Under the pieces are notes generated by a model. It was not told where the DNA came from. It worked only from the letters and a program-made list of their open reading frames with translations, and did not search any database. A DNA stretch of 64,000 nt, taken from NCBI RefSeq assembly GCF_964030895.1, contig NZ_OZ034986.1:1116001-1180000 (forward strand), written 5' to 3'. The stretch comes from Spiroplasma endosymbiont of Nebria brevicollis. GTDB taxonomy: Bacteria; Bacillota_I; Bacilli_A; Mycoplasmatales; VBWQ01. The position numbers were made by a program, and so were the translations under genes. Numbering within the stretch: position 1 is the first letter of the stretch; each line of letters starts with the position of its first letter. Of this stretch, positions 8,333 to 19,161 are shown piece after piece.

Positions 8333-11300
8333 TTAGATTTTGTCTACTACTCTTACTAATACCAAATGCAGTTTTTCTTGATAAATTTCAACTTTAGCTT
8401 CCATTAAAATTACTTTATTAATTTGTAAATATTCTTGATAAGTTTTATATAATTTATCAAATACGGTAACTGCAACAACTGTATTTTCATTTTGTAATTC
8501 TAAAAATGCCATTAGTTTTTGATTTTTAGTTAGTATTGTTTTAATATTAATAATAATTCCATATACTCGCACATATTGATTAACATATTTATTAAGGTCT
8601 GCTAAATCAACAGTTTTATTATTAGGATCTAATTGTTGTTGTCATAATGTTTTTGGATTATATTTTAAATACACTCCTAAGGCGCGATGTTCATTAATAC
8701 TATTATTATTTCAATCATCTTCTCGTTGTAACATTATTGGTTTGGAAATTAAATTAAAGTTAAGAATAATTTTCTGTGTTGTTTCATCTTTGATTTGTAC
8801 CATATTGGCATATTCTAAAGCAGCATTTAAATTTATTAATAACATTGTACGATTTTGTTCTAAATCATCAAAGGCCCCTGCTGCTATTAAGAATTCAATA
8901 TTTTTACGATTTAAACCAATTAAAATAGCTCGGGCACAAAAGTTAAAGAAGTCACTATAAAGTCCATGACTATTACGATCTTTAACAATTAAACTACACG
9001 TACCTTGGCTCATTTGTTTAATAGCTTGTAAACTATAACGAATAGCCTGATTTTTAATATCTATTAAAAAATCAACACCTGAATATTGTAATGAAGGTGG
9101 TAAAATTTTAATATTATATTTTTGACATTCATTTAAATATTGCAACATTTTTTGATCATTACCAATAACACTACTTAGTAAACAAACCATAAATGCTAAT
9201 GGATAATTAGCTTTTAAATACGCTAAGTAATAACTAATTAAAGAATAGGCAACAGCATGAGAACGATTAAAACCATAACCTGCAAATTTAGCAATATCAT
9301 CTCAAATTTGTTTCACAACTTTGTTTTTATAACCCCGAGCAGTAGCACTCTTCATAAATTCAGTAGCTTGTGCTTTCATACTAGCATCATCTTTTTTGCC
9401 AATGGCACGACGAATTAAATCAGCTTTAGCTAATGAATAGCCACCAATCTTTTGTAAAATTAATAAAATTTGTTCTTGATAAATAATAATCCCATATGTT
9501 GATTGCAAAAAAGGAATTAAGTCGGGATGAGCATAATTAGGTTTACTTTTGCCTAATTTACAATTAATATAATCTTGAATATAGTCTTGGGGTCCAGGAC
9601 GAAATAACGATGAAGCTGCAATAATGTCTTCTAAACTGTTATTTTGCATTGCTATTAGGATTTGACGCATACCAGGTGATTCTAGTTGAAAAATACCACT
9701 AGTATCACCATTTTTAATAATGACAAAAGTTCTTTCATCATTTAACGGAATTTTTGATAAATTTAAGTTAACAGAATAATGTTCGCTTACTTGTTTTAAA
9801 ATATTTTGTAAAATTGTTAAATTGCGTAACCCTAAAATATCCATTTTTACTAATCCTAAGCTAGCAACAGTTTGCATAGGGAATTGTGTTTGATATATCC
9901 CGTTAAAACCTATTTGTAAAGGAATAGTGTCAACTAATGGTGTTTTAGCAATAATAATTCCTGCAGCATGGGTACTTATTTGTCGAGGAAAACCAAGAAT
10001 TCTTTTGGTTAACGTAAATAATAACGGATATTTACTAACATATCATTGCAGTTTAGCAGAATTCTTAATGGCAACTTCAATGTCAAAATTATATTGGATA
10101 GGGATCAGTTTACTCATTTCGTTAATATCATCCATACTAATTTGAAAGACACGACCTAAGTCACGAATGGCCATTTTGCTAGCAATAGTTTGAAATGTAA
10201 CAATATATGCAACATGTTCTTGTCCATATTTTTGACGAATATATTCAATTATTTCATCACGTCTTATGTCTTCAAAATCAATATCAATATCTGGTAATGA
10301 AATTCGTTGTGGATTTAAAAAACGTTCAAAAATTAAATTATAAACAATAGGATCAACATCAGATATACCAAGCACATATGCTACTAAACTACCAGCAACA
10401 CTACCTCTTCCTGGTCCCACCATAATATTTTGATTTTTAGCAAATTTAACATAATCATTGACAATTAAAAAATAATCAGCAAAGCCCATTTCATTAATAA
10501 CTTGTAATTCATATAAAATTCGTTTTACATATACTTGTGAAATTTCTTGACTTTGGAATCGTTTTTCTAAACCTTGTTTACACAATTCTTGTAAATATAC
10601 AGGACTAGTTAAGCCGCTAGGACAAGAAAACTTAGGTAAATTCAACTCTTTAGTAGCAAGATTAGTTTTAGGGAATTTAATATCACACATTAAAACTAAT
10701 TTTTCAATGTTTTCGATAATTTCAATGGGATATTCTTTATGTAATTGGTCTTGGGTTTTAAAAATAAATTCTTTGCTTTTAACTAAGTCTTTTGGTTTTA
10801 ATTGTTTTTGTTCTTTAATTGCTTTTAAGACTTGATAAGTACTATGATGGCTTTCTTCTAAATATAAAACTAAATCAAAGGGAATAACGTTTTTGGTAAT
10901 CCCTTTTAGTAATTCAATATTAACCATATCAGAGGGCACTAAACCAAAGTAAATTAATTGATAACGAGAAGCATTTAAAATATCATAAATATTTTTAATA
11001 TAGCGTACATTTTGTTTATCAACATGGACAATAACAATAATTTCACGACCTACAGTCAGATATCTTTGCACTATTTCATTATTAATTGTTCCGTTGTTAG
11101 TGCTAATAATTGTCGAAATAGTCATAAGTTTTTGGTAACCAGAATAGTTTGTAGCCATTAGCGTTAAGTCTACTTTGATATTAACATTTTCTCAAGTACA
11201 ATTTAAACCAATTAATGGTTGAATATCATTTTCAACACAAGTAGAATAAAATTCATAGGCACCATAAAGCATATTTCTATCAACTAATGACAGTGTTTTA

Positions 11301-11401
11301 ATATTATTTTTTTTAGCAAAGGCAATATATTCTGGAATTTTAATGGTTGATGATAGGAATGAGCAGTTAGAACGAACATTTAAATTAACAGCATATTTCA
11401 T
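8333..11401 (-). CDS. dnaE: DNA polymerase III alpha subunit, DnaE type
   Basis: The frame is continuous for 1,022 residues when TGA is Trp. The N-terminal PHP domain lacks the usual HxH metal ligands (start MKYAVNLNVRSNCSFLS). The polymerase core has GPGRGSVAGSLVAY and LPDIDIDFEDIRRDEI with the catalytic acidic residues, RQISTHAAGIII, LFRPGPQDYI and GYGFNRSHAVAYSLISYYLA. The C-terminus has an OB-fold region (VRVYGIIINIKTILTKNQKL). This is the DnaE form, not PolC. Mollicutes normally carry both. The gene stands alone with no close operon partner. Confidence 0.95.
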
Positions 11402-11633
11402 ATTTTTCCCTACATTCTAATATGTTTTATTAATATTCATACTAATTAATTTTAACATTAAATTAAGGTATTAGGGTTTCTTAAGTTAATTAATTTTTAG
11501 TTCAGGAATTCAGGAATTAGAAATTCTTAGGGCTAGATGTAATTAAAAATAAGAATACAAAATCTAAAGGAACGCTAATATGCAAATGAGACAAACTGAG
11601 AGGTAAACCAATAGACTTGGTGCTTTGTAAAAC
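11402..11633. other. Intergenic region upstream of dnaE
   Basis: A/T-rich sequence with the dnaE upstream region at 11402-11470 and a short tandem AGGAATTC at about 11505-11520. Nothing else was recognised. Confidence 0.3.
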
Positions 11634-11850
11634 TTATAACATAAGAGTACTTAAATTTTTTTCTCAATTATAAATGCCTACAATTAAATTAAAACGTAGC
11701 CCAAATTTTTTTAATTTTCCACGATAACAATTTTTAAAAATTTTGAATCTTTTTATTCATGAAAAAACATGCTCTACTCTAATTCTTGCTTGACTTAATC
11801 AGGGATTAAATTCTTTGCTTTCTTTTGGTCTTGAGTTATTTTTACTTTTT
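11634..11850 (-). pseudogene. IS5-family transposase, C-terminal fragment
   Basis: One frame reads NPWLSQARIRVEHVFSWIKR, then FKIFKNCYRGKLKKFGLRF and NLIVGIYNWEKNL to the stop at 11634. RxRVEHVF with its glutamate is the last part of the DDE catalytic domain of IS5-type transposases. The rest of the gene is absent. Confidence 0.8.
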
Positions 11851-12059
11851 TTGAATATCATTTATGCATAAAATGAACACCTCTCTCAATAAAGTTTTAC
11901 CACAAAACGGTTCTTTTTTGTGTCTACTTTATTATAGGTATTCATTATTTCCATTCATAATTAGTGTGCTCTTTTAAGATGTATTTTAAGCATGATTATA
12001 GGATATTTATCAAACATTTCTTTTGTGAATACTAACCCCCCCCAATTCGTTTGTATTTT

Positions 12060-12340
12060 TTAACGCTTATCTTTCATTTTCATGGTTCTTCTTAGTTTTA
12101 ATATTTGGTTTTTCTTTTCATAAATGTTTATCTTTTAACACTGAATTTTCTTCTTGCAATTCTTTATTTCAATCTAATGATTTCTGTAGTTTTTAAATCA
12201 CATTTATGAGTTCCTGCTCAAATTAATGATTTTTGGTTTTTATATTTTAATAAAATTGCAGGTCTTCCTTCTTTGTGATCTAATAACTCAGAGCGATGTA
12301 ATTTATAAATATACATTCTTTTAAAAACTAGTTTACTCAT
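12060..12340 (-). pseudogene. Mobile-element ORF remnant, unidentified
   Basis: The ATG at 12340 gives MSKLVFKRMYIYKLHRSELL, then GRPAILLKYKNQK and LIWAGTHKCDLKTTEI. A frameshift then leads into a coiled-coil-like SLDWNKELQEENSVLKDKH. A basic helix-turn-helix-like start followed by a leucine-rich helix resembles the layout of an IS3-type OrfA, but no diagnostic motif proves it. It lies beside the IS5 fragment. Confidence 0.35.
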
Positions 12341-12363
12341 TTATTTTTTCTCTTTTCTTTTTC

Positions 12364-12391
12364 TTGACATTAAGTATAGATAATATATAAT
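12364..12391 (+). promoter_or_regulatory. Consensus sigma-A promoter for a small RNA
   Basis: TTGACA (12364-12369), a 16-base spacer and TATAAT (12386-12391). Both boxes match consensus exactly, which is rare in this window. No coding region follows before a strong terminator. Confidence 0.8.
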
Positions 12392-12397
12392 TAATAT

Positions 12398-12486
12398 ATA
12401 CCGATATGGCAAAGTAGTAATGTGCGATGTCTTGCCTGGTAACCAAACCGGTTAAATATTATTAAGAACCTTAAGGTTCTTTTTTA
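12398..12486 (+). ncRNA. Probable small non-coding RNA of about 90 nt
   Basis: The predicted transcript begins about seven bases after the TATAAT and ends in the terminator at 12464-12486. It is richer in G+C than its surroundings. It can fold with an outer ACCG/CGGT pairing and an inner GGCAAAG/CTTGCC stem with one bulged A. It does not show the SRP RNA GGAAG-loop motif, tmRNA or RNase P signatures. Identity unknown. Confidence 0.6.
12464..12486 (+). terminator. Terminator of the small RNA
   Basis: Stem AAGAACC, loop TTAA, GGTTCTT, then a run of T. Its end overlaps the stop codon of the convergent gene at 12484. Confidence 0.85.
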
Positions 12487-13143
12487 TTTTCAAAATATTT
12501 TAAATAAAATAGGAATGATAACAGCTATTAATGAGGTTCCTAATCATTTTCAATTATTTTTTAAAAACCCTGAATTTAAATATTCATAACCTTTTTCAGT
12601 TAGTGTAGTATTAACCTTGCAATAATTTATTCTAATTGTTTGATTACCCTTAAACAACAGTTCTTTTACTAAATTATCAGAGCTGTGTAAATGCATTGTT
12701 AAAGATCATGTAGGATTACTATTATTTATTTCTTTTTTAAAAGAATCTTTTTCTAACCATCAAACATATTCTTCATCAAAATCCATAATTTTTTTTCAAT
12801 TTTTTTCTTTACTTTCTTTATTAAATTGATTTTCTTCAAAAGAAAATGTTCAGGAATTTACTATTCAAATATTCTTTTTTGAAATATAATTTTTACCAAG
12901 TAAGTAAAAAGTTAGATCTAAATCATCAAAAAAGATGTCTGTTTCTAAATTATCTTCAAAACGTACATAATTATTCAATATATAGTCTAATGAAAAAGGC
13001 AACTTAGTTTTATTTTTTCAATCTTCTAATAGTTGTTTAGAATCAACAATAACTTTTAAATCAATAAAATCATGCTCCGTTGTATGAAGATATTCATCAA
13101 ATTTTTCTTCAAACATTTTGTGGTTTGGAATTGCTAAAGTCAT
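12484..13143 (-). CDS. Unknown protein with C-terminal membrane anchor
   Basis: An intact 219-residue frame if TGA is Trp (about ten Trp, several adjacent to acidic runs). It starts MTLAIPNHKMFEEKFDEYL. It is acidic and hydrophilic through the body and ends in a predicted transmembrane helix, WLGTSLIAVIIPILFKIFW. The segment VNTTLTEKGYEYLNSGF looks like a winged-helix-type motif but is too short to assign. No clear ribosome binding site. Convergent with the small RNA at 12.4 kb. Confidence 0.65.
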
Positions 13144-13284
13144 AATGTCAGTTTTAATTGTTTTCTAAAATAAATTAATTTTCAAAGAATTCAATCCATT
13201 TTTATGAATTTCTTTCAAGTATTTCCTTATTTTTTTAATTTTAATCATCTCTAATACTTATAAAATTCTTCAATATTATTTTTT

Positions 13285-13522
13285 TTATTTTTTATCATTA
13301 ACAGCCTTTAACTTCGAAATAGATTTGGATTCTTTTTTTAATTCTTCAACATTTTGTTTTCTCTTTCTATTTTGAGAACTATGAATAGTGTGAAATTTTT
13401 GTTTACTTGGTTCGCTTAAAATTCTTCTCTTACTATTTTTCTCCTTACTTTTTATATCATTTACAACCTTTAATTTTGAGATAGAATCAACAATTGAATT
13501 AACTAATCCACTTTGAATAACA
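13285..13522 (-). pseudogene. Basic protein tail remnant
   Basis: An open stretch with no start codon reads NVIQSGLVNSIVDSISKLKV, then SKRRILSEPSKQKFHTIHSS and ends SISKLKAVNDKK. The unit SISKL-K-VND occurs twice. It is rich in Lys/Ser like the tails of the ankyrin proteins nearby. Probably the end of a lost gene. Confidence 0.35.
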
Positions 13523-13588
13523 TTTTTTCTTTAATTACTTTCAAAATTCTTCGTATTGTATGTTCTTCAATTTTTAGCAAAAATATAA

Positions 13589-14767
13589 CTACACTTCTAA
13601 TTTTTCAATATTTTCAACAGTATCAATAATAATTTGTTCTCAATCAATTAATTGTTTTAATTGATTTTCTAAATTCTCACATTCGTATAGTTTTGGTTGT
13701 GTTACTGGATTCTTAGGAACAAACAAAGAACAACAATCAGCAAATGGTAAAATCGATGTTTCATATGTACCAATTTTCTTGGCAAAGTTAATAATATCAA
13801 CTTTATCTTCAGTAATTAAACTACGTAAAATTGGTAAGGTAGAAACATTATTAATCACATTAATACTTGCTAAAGTTTGTGATGCTACTTGACCAATAGC
13901 TTCACCTGTTGCTAAAGCAAGGAACTTATGCTTCTCAGCAAAGATATTAGCGATACGAACAAACATCCGGCGCATTAGTGTAATACGATAACTTTCCTTT
14001 TTAATATGACTAATTTCATTTTGTAAATTAGTGAAGTTACAAATATATAATTTTTTATTACCAACATTATAAGGTGCTAAGATTTCTACTAACTTTTGAA
14101 CTTTCTTTAACGCAGCAGGTAAAGTAAAAGGTGGTGTAGCAAAATGTAAATATTGAACTTGTAAACCACGTTTCATTAATTTATAAGCTGCGACTGGTGA
14201 ATCAATACCACCACTTAGTAATAACACTACTTTCCCCGAACTACCAACAGGAAATCCACCTGCACCATCAATTTTATTAGCAAATAAATAAATATCATTT
14301 TGATTAATTTTAATATTAATTTTTAAATCAGGATTAATTACATCAACTGTTAATGATGTTTTATTTAAAATGATAGGAGCAATAACTCTTGTAATTTCAT
14401 CAGAACTCATGTTGAAGGTTTTATCACTACGAGTAACAAATAGTTTAAAGGTTTTAAAATTCGCTCTATCTTGTTGATTTACTAATTCCAGAACTTTAGT
14501 TTTTAATTGTGCAATATCTTTTTCAATTCTAAAAGCAAAAGATAATGAACTAATACCAAATACTTTTGTTAAGATACTAATAATTGGTGACGCTAGCGCT
14601 AAATCTAAATCAGTAATTTCCATGCGGTCATGAAAATGAATAATCTTAATATCTTTAAAATCTTGTAAAATAATTTTAATATTCGTTTTTAATTGTTTAA
14701 TAAAATCAATGCGATTTTTACTTTTAGTTGTTAACTCGCCATAGCGAATGATAATAATTGGTATCAT
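13589..14767 (-). CDS. thiI: tRNA 4-thiouridine synthetase ThiI
   Basis: 392 residues. The N-terminus MIPIIIIRYGELTTKSKNR is the ferredoxin-like/THUMP start. The PP-loop ATPase motif VLLLSGGIDSPVAAYKLMKR lies near residue 185. Later come LATGEAIGQVASQT and SILPFADCCSLFVPKNPVT, the conserved C-terminal Cys region of the short ThiI without a rhodanese domain. It transfers sulphur to U8 of tRNA. The frame continues past an apparent TGA stop to 13589 (IDWEQIIIDTVENIEKLEV). It sits 19 bases after ezrA. Confidence 0.95.
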
Positions 14768-14786
14768 TGAATCCTCTTTTGTTATT

Positions 14787-16478
14787 TTATTCCATTAATT
14801 GCAATAATAATATTAATGCTTGTTGATGGTGATTATTGTGCATATTGGTTTCAATATCATCAAACTTTGATTTTATTTGAAAATTAACACGATGACGATT
14901 AGCAAATACTAAGGTAGCATGTGATAATTTATGAATAGTAATTTCCATTTTGATTAATGTATACAATTGAAAAATTTTATTTTGCACGTTATTAAACACT
15001 AATAATGATTGATTATTAACATCACTAATTTTAAACTTGATAATAGTATCATTAATTAATTGTTGTAATACCAGAAAATTTTCATCATATTTTTCAATTA
15101 AATAATAATAGTTTATATTATTTAAAATAGTATCAATTTGTAACATCATAGAATTAATTTTATTAATAATAATCTCGAATTTAATTTTGGGTTTATTTTG
15201 TTGGTTTAACAACTTATTATACTCCCTTAAACTATTAAAAACAAGAATACTATGTTCAAATAATTCATTTAATATTAATAATAATTGATGATAACTAGTG
15301 CTTTTAATTGATTTTTGGTTTTCAACAATTAATAAATTATCAAAATGATTAAAACTAGATAATTGTTTATTAATAATAGTTTCTAAATCTTGAACTTTTT
15401 CATGATTAAATTCTGCTTGTTGTGTTTTAGTAATAGCAATAATTTGACGATTAATATCATCATATATTTCATTAAAATTAAAATTAACCGTTAAAAAATG
15501 CGTATAATTTTGTTTAAAGGTTTTATAATACGCTTGTTCTTTATTAATCTCACTATTAAAAATAGCAATTTTTTCTAAAATTTCACTAACTTGAATTTTA
15601 GCTTTTTTATATTGTAAATTATTAATTTGATTAATGACTAATTTTAATTGTTCTTTAATTACAATTTCAAATTCTTGAAATTGTAATAATAAACTTTCAT
15701 CAATTTTAGTAACTTGACATTTAGTTTTTAAAACAATCATTTTTTGTTTAATTTCATCATTAACTAGATAATTAAGTTTTGGTAAGTGAGCAATGATTTC
15801 TGCTAATGTAACTACAGCAAGCGCAATTTCTCCTAATAAACTAATTGTTTTTGGTAAGTTAGCATCACTAATAACTAATTCTAATTGTTTAAACATATCA
15901 TTAATAATTTTAATTACTGCTTGTAGTTGTTCTTCATTTAAATTGTTTTGTAAAGTAATTTTAACCGTTTGGTCTTGTAAATAATTAAAATTTTGTTTGA
16001 AAAATAATTGATATTCGCGTAACAATTGGTCAATACTAATAAAGTAATCAATTTCTGTCATTAATAACTGGATTTGATGTTTTAAAACTTTACTGCGATT
16101 GTAAACTTTTTTCATTAACTTAGCTGTTTTTCAATATTGCTTATTTTTTTGGAATTTAATCGTTTGTTGATAATTTTTAAACAGATTTTTTAAATCTTTT
16201 TTTAAAAACAGATGATAACGACTAATTCAAATCCCTAACATGGCAGCATACTGTTCATTAGTAATAACCATTTGTTTAATTCGAATTAAGCGTTCTTTAA
16301 TATTAACATTTTGGATATATTGAAGATTTTTTAAAGTGGAGAATTGTTTATTTTTATAATTACTTAACAACACTAAAAAGCATGTTAAAAGGATAATAAC
16401 TAGACAAAGTAAAATCATAACGGTAACAGTTATAATTTTTGCCACGCTTAAATGATTAATATCTATCACTTTTAACAT
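14787..16478 (-). CDS. ezrA: EzrA-like septation-ring protein
   Basis: A 563-residue protein with a single N-terminal membrane helix (ITVTVMILLCLVIILLTCFL) followed by coiled-coil and helix repeats throughout (for example KERLIRIKQMVITNEQYAAM). This is the architecture of EzrA, the negative regulator of FtsZ ring assembly in Firmicutes. The start at 16478 is chosen because AGAGGGG precedes it; an upstream ATG at 16499 has no such site. The neighbour thiI is next to ezrA in several Firmicutes. Assignment rests on topology and context. Confidence 0.65.
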
Positions 16479-16546
16479 CTTGTTTGCCCCTCTCTGCATT
16501 ACTTTTGTTAAAATTCCTACATATTAATATAGTATCTTATATTTTA

Positions 16547-17308
16547 TTATTTATTTGCTAGGAGATGTTGAGAAATAATAAATAAACCATTTAATAAAAT
16601 TTGTGGTTCATCATCGTAGTTGAAATCAAAGTATGATTTTAATTCTTCACCACCTCCACCACCAGTAACAACAACAGGAAGTATCGTTTGTAACTCTTGA
16701 TTAATTTGATTAACTGTTCCTTTAATCATGGCATTAAAACCATAACCATAACCAATTGATAATGCATGTAATGTCGTTGTTCCTAACATGGAAGCATAAT
16801 GTTCTATTTTAAAATCACTAAGCAGTGCTGCATTAGCAATTAGAGAATTTTTACTAACACTAATCCCTGGACCAATAATAACACCTACTAAGGTATTGTT
16901 TTTAATAATAGTATAAGTGGTGGCTGTGCCTAAACTAATTACAATAACACTTTCATATTTAGCAGTAGCACCAATAGCCAGTGCCATTAGGTCACTACCT
17001 AATTGTGGATTATTTAACTTAATTTTTAATGGCGCATGAGCAATTAATTGATAGTTAAGAATTGCTAGTTGACAATGAAAAGTTGTTCTTACTAATGTTT
17101 TAAGTAATGATAAATAACTAGGAACGACACAACTAATAATAGCATTATCAATAGTTAATTGATGATGAGTTTTAAATGCTATTGTTAATAACATTTTAGT
17201 ATCTTTACCTTTGGTGTTAATTACTGGTCATTGGCTAATGATTTTATCATCACCAACTGTGGCAATTTTAATTAAAGTATTACCAACATCCATTAATAAT
17301 GTTTTCAT
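16547..17308 (-). CDS. coaX: Type III pantothenate kinase
   Basis: 253 residues starting MKTLLMDVGNTLIKIATVGD, the ASKHA phosphate-binding DxGNT motif. GSDLMALAIGATAKY and VISLGTATTYTII carry further ATP-site motifs, and LVGVIIGPGIS the pantothenate-site loop. VVVTGGGGGEEL is near the end. It makes 4'-phosphopantothenate for CoA. Its ATG overlaps the cdaM stop (TAATG), so the two are translationally coupled. Confidence 0.9.
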
Positions 17309-17985
17309 TATTGTAATTGTTGCGCCATTTCTTTAGTTGATGCTAATTCATCATACAAAGTACGAACTAAATTATTTAGGTTTTCAATTTGTAAAAATTT
17401 ACCACTACGCGCAATCGAAACTGCACCTGTTGTTTCACTGACAATCACGGAAACAGCATCTGTTTGTTCAGAAATCCCAATGGCAGCACGGTGGCGAGAA
17501 CCAAATTGAGAAGATATTTTTTTATTAGTTAATGGGAAGTAAGTAGAAGCACATTCAATGCGACCTAAACGAATAATAACCGCCCCGTCGTGAAGTGGCG
17601 AATCTTTAATAAATATTGATTGTAACAGTTGTGATGTTACTTCGCCATCAATTTTAACACCTAAGTCTGTATACTCATTTAATGAGACATTGCGCTCAAT
17701 AGTTACTAAAGCGCCAATCTTTTCTTCTGCAAGTTTAATAATTGCTTCTGATAAAACGCTGGCTAACATTCTTTTTTCTGACGTTGCTAATAGTTTCATA
17801 TGTGATTTAGCTCTTGTTGTTCATCATGTTTTTTTACCGCGAATAAAAATAAACATTACTAATAAAATTAAGATTATCAATAATAATGCAATTGTTACTG
17901 CAAATAAAATGGCAACTTCTTCAATTAGTGTTTCATTATCAGAAGTAACTATTCCTGCTAGATTAGTAAATATATTTGTAAACAT
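17308..17985 (-). CDS. cdaM: Diadenylate cyclase, single-membrane-helix type
   Basis: A 225-residue protein. One transmembrane helix (residues about 24-50, LFAVTIALLLIILILLVMFI) precedes the DAC domain, which has IKDSPLHDGAVII (DGA) and FGSRHRAAIGIS (RHR), the two catalytic motifs. It makes cyclic di-AMP from ATP. One helix instead of the three of CdaA is the layout described for the Mycoplasma enzyme CdaM. The ATG at 17985 gives the full helix. It overlaps coaX by one base. Confidence 0.85.
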
Positions 17986-18077
17986 TGACTATAACACCAT
18001 ACCTTACTAAAAAATTAAGTTCATTACTATAATTATAAAATAAAAAAACAAAATATGATAAAAATATCATAAATTAA

Positions 18078-19022
18078 TTAATGCTTACTCTCAGGGGTTC
18101 AATCTACATTCAATCTACCCTCTAGTTTTTTATTTTTTTTATCACTAAGTTTTCTGAATTTTTCTGTATGTTCAAATTTTTTTCTCATATGATTTAAAAA
18201 TGGCTTTGTTAATCTAAGAGGAAAAAGTCACCTTTTTCTCCTTGACTTCGAAACCCAACGTGAAACTTTCGCTTCAGGTAAGTAGGCCAGCGGAACTTCC
18301 CCACAAGAACTTCACAAAACTGTCCGTGACACTCTCATGTCATACAGTTTCCATTATTCAATCTTTTTTTATACCTTTATACTATTCAATGATAAAAGAA
18401 ACTCGGAAACCTCTTTTTGATTTTTGACAAGAATTGAAATGAATGTTTTACTTTAGTTCGAAAATTCTTATATTTTGGCCTAACTCATCTTAAATAGCCC
18501 AGAATAAATTTACGCCACCTATATGTCGGATGCCACCTATCCAATAAACAAGTTTCCGGTAAATTTATCCCAGCGTGGGGCGCAACACTCTGGTTTTGAC
18601 ATCTTCTATACCTTTTTACGACACTTCATCAATGGTTCACTTTCGTTCGTCTCTTTATTCTACACCTGGCACTTTTAATTAGTGCCTTTTTCCATAACGC
18701 TCACAACGATGGCTCTTTACCAACGCAGCTTATGGTGGTTTGAATCTACTCTTGTAAGCCGATTCAAGTGGTCTACCCTTATCTATCATATAGCTTCAAA
18801 ACATTTTTTTGTTTCTACGGCACACGCACCCTAAAGGTTGCCAATCTTTAAAATGTGAGACATGCGTTATCTCTGATGTTTAAAAAAAGGTAATTGAACC
18901 ATTACAAATTACGACTTTCGGGTCGCACTAACTAACTTGCCAGTTCCACTTCTATTTTTTAAAATATATTTTCATTTAGAATACTTTCTGAATTTTTTAA
19001 ATCTAGTTGTTCTAAGTTTCAT
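18078..19022 (-). CDS. Small basic protein gene interrupted by a group II intron
   Basis: Exon 1 (19022-18929) reads MKLRTTRFKKFRKYSKWKY ... NRSGTGKLV and exon 2 (18277-18078) reads EAKVSRWVSKSRRKRWLF ... LNVDWTPESKH. Removing 18278-18928 joins GTT-A with CT-GAA and gives an uninterrupted 97-residue, strongly basic protein (94 + 200 bases = 98 codons). No family was recognised; the composition suggests a nucleic-acid-binding or phage/plasmid protein. There is no clear Shine-Dalgarno before the ATG. The exon structure is inferred from the intron ends and the restored frame. Confidence 0.5.
18278..18928 (-). mobile_element. ORF-less group II intron
   Basis: The 651-base element begins GTGCGACCCG and ends CCTACTTAC, matching the GUGYG...AY ends of group II introns. 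A 34-base domain V-like hairpin lies at 18350-18317: a GAGA tetraloop, the two-base bulge region, and paired changes relative to the usual helix. The loop of the hairpin at 18686-18669 holds UAAUUAA, complementary over seven bases to the last seven of exon 1, TTAGTTA (EBS1-IBS1). It is followed by ACGAACGAAAGTGAA, common in bacterial introns. No reverse transcriptase is present. G+C is clearly above the background. Confidence 0.75.
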
Positions 19023-19161
19023 CAGTGGTAAGCTGTTTATGACTGATTTTTTATATTTCTTTCATTTTTATTCACTTAGAAGTATAACATTTGGGTCATT
19101 TTTATTTAAATTTTGCTAGCGTTGCAACTGTAATGATAAACTACTCATTTCCTACAAAGAA

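Noticed and set aside
12398..12486. Small RNA as SRP 4.5S RNA
   Set aside because: It lacks the GGAAG/AGCA asymmetric-loop signature required for Ffh binding.
18242..18427. Plus-strand 61-codon ORF in the intron region
   Set aside because: It runs antisense to the structured intron and basic ORF, has no ribosome binding site and no family resemblance.
18666..18692. GGCACT...AGTGCC hairpin followed by TTTTT, read at first as a plus-strand terminator
   Set aside because: Its loop pairs with the last seven bases of exon 1 and it lies in the position expected for EBS1 of the minus-strand intron, so it is better explained as intron structure.
18801..18829. GTGCGTGTGCCG (minus strand) as the intron 5' end
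   Set aside because: The GTGCGACCCG at 18928 restores the reading frame and pairs with EBS1; the inner GTGCG does neither.
18937..19119. Plus-strand hydrophobic ORF of 60 codons
   Set aside because: Shadow of A/T-rich minus-strand sequence including exon 1; no start signal.
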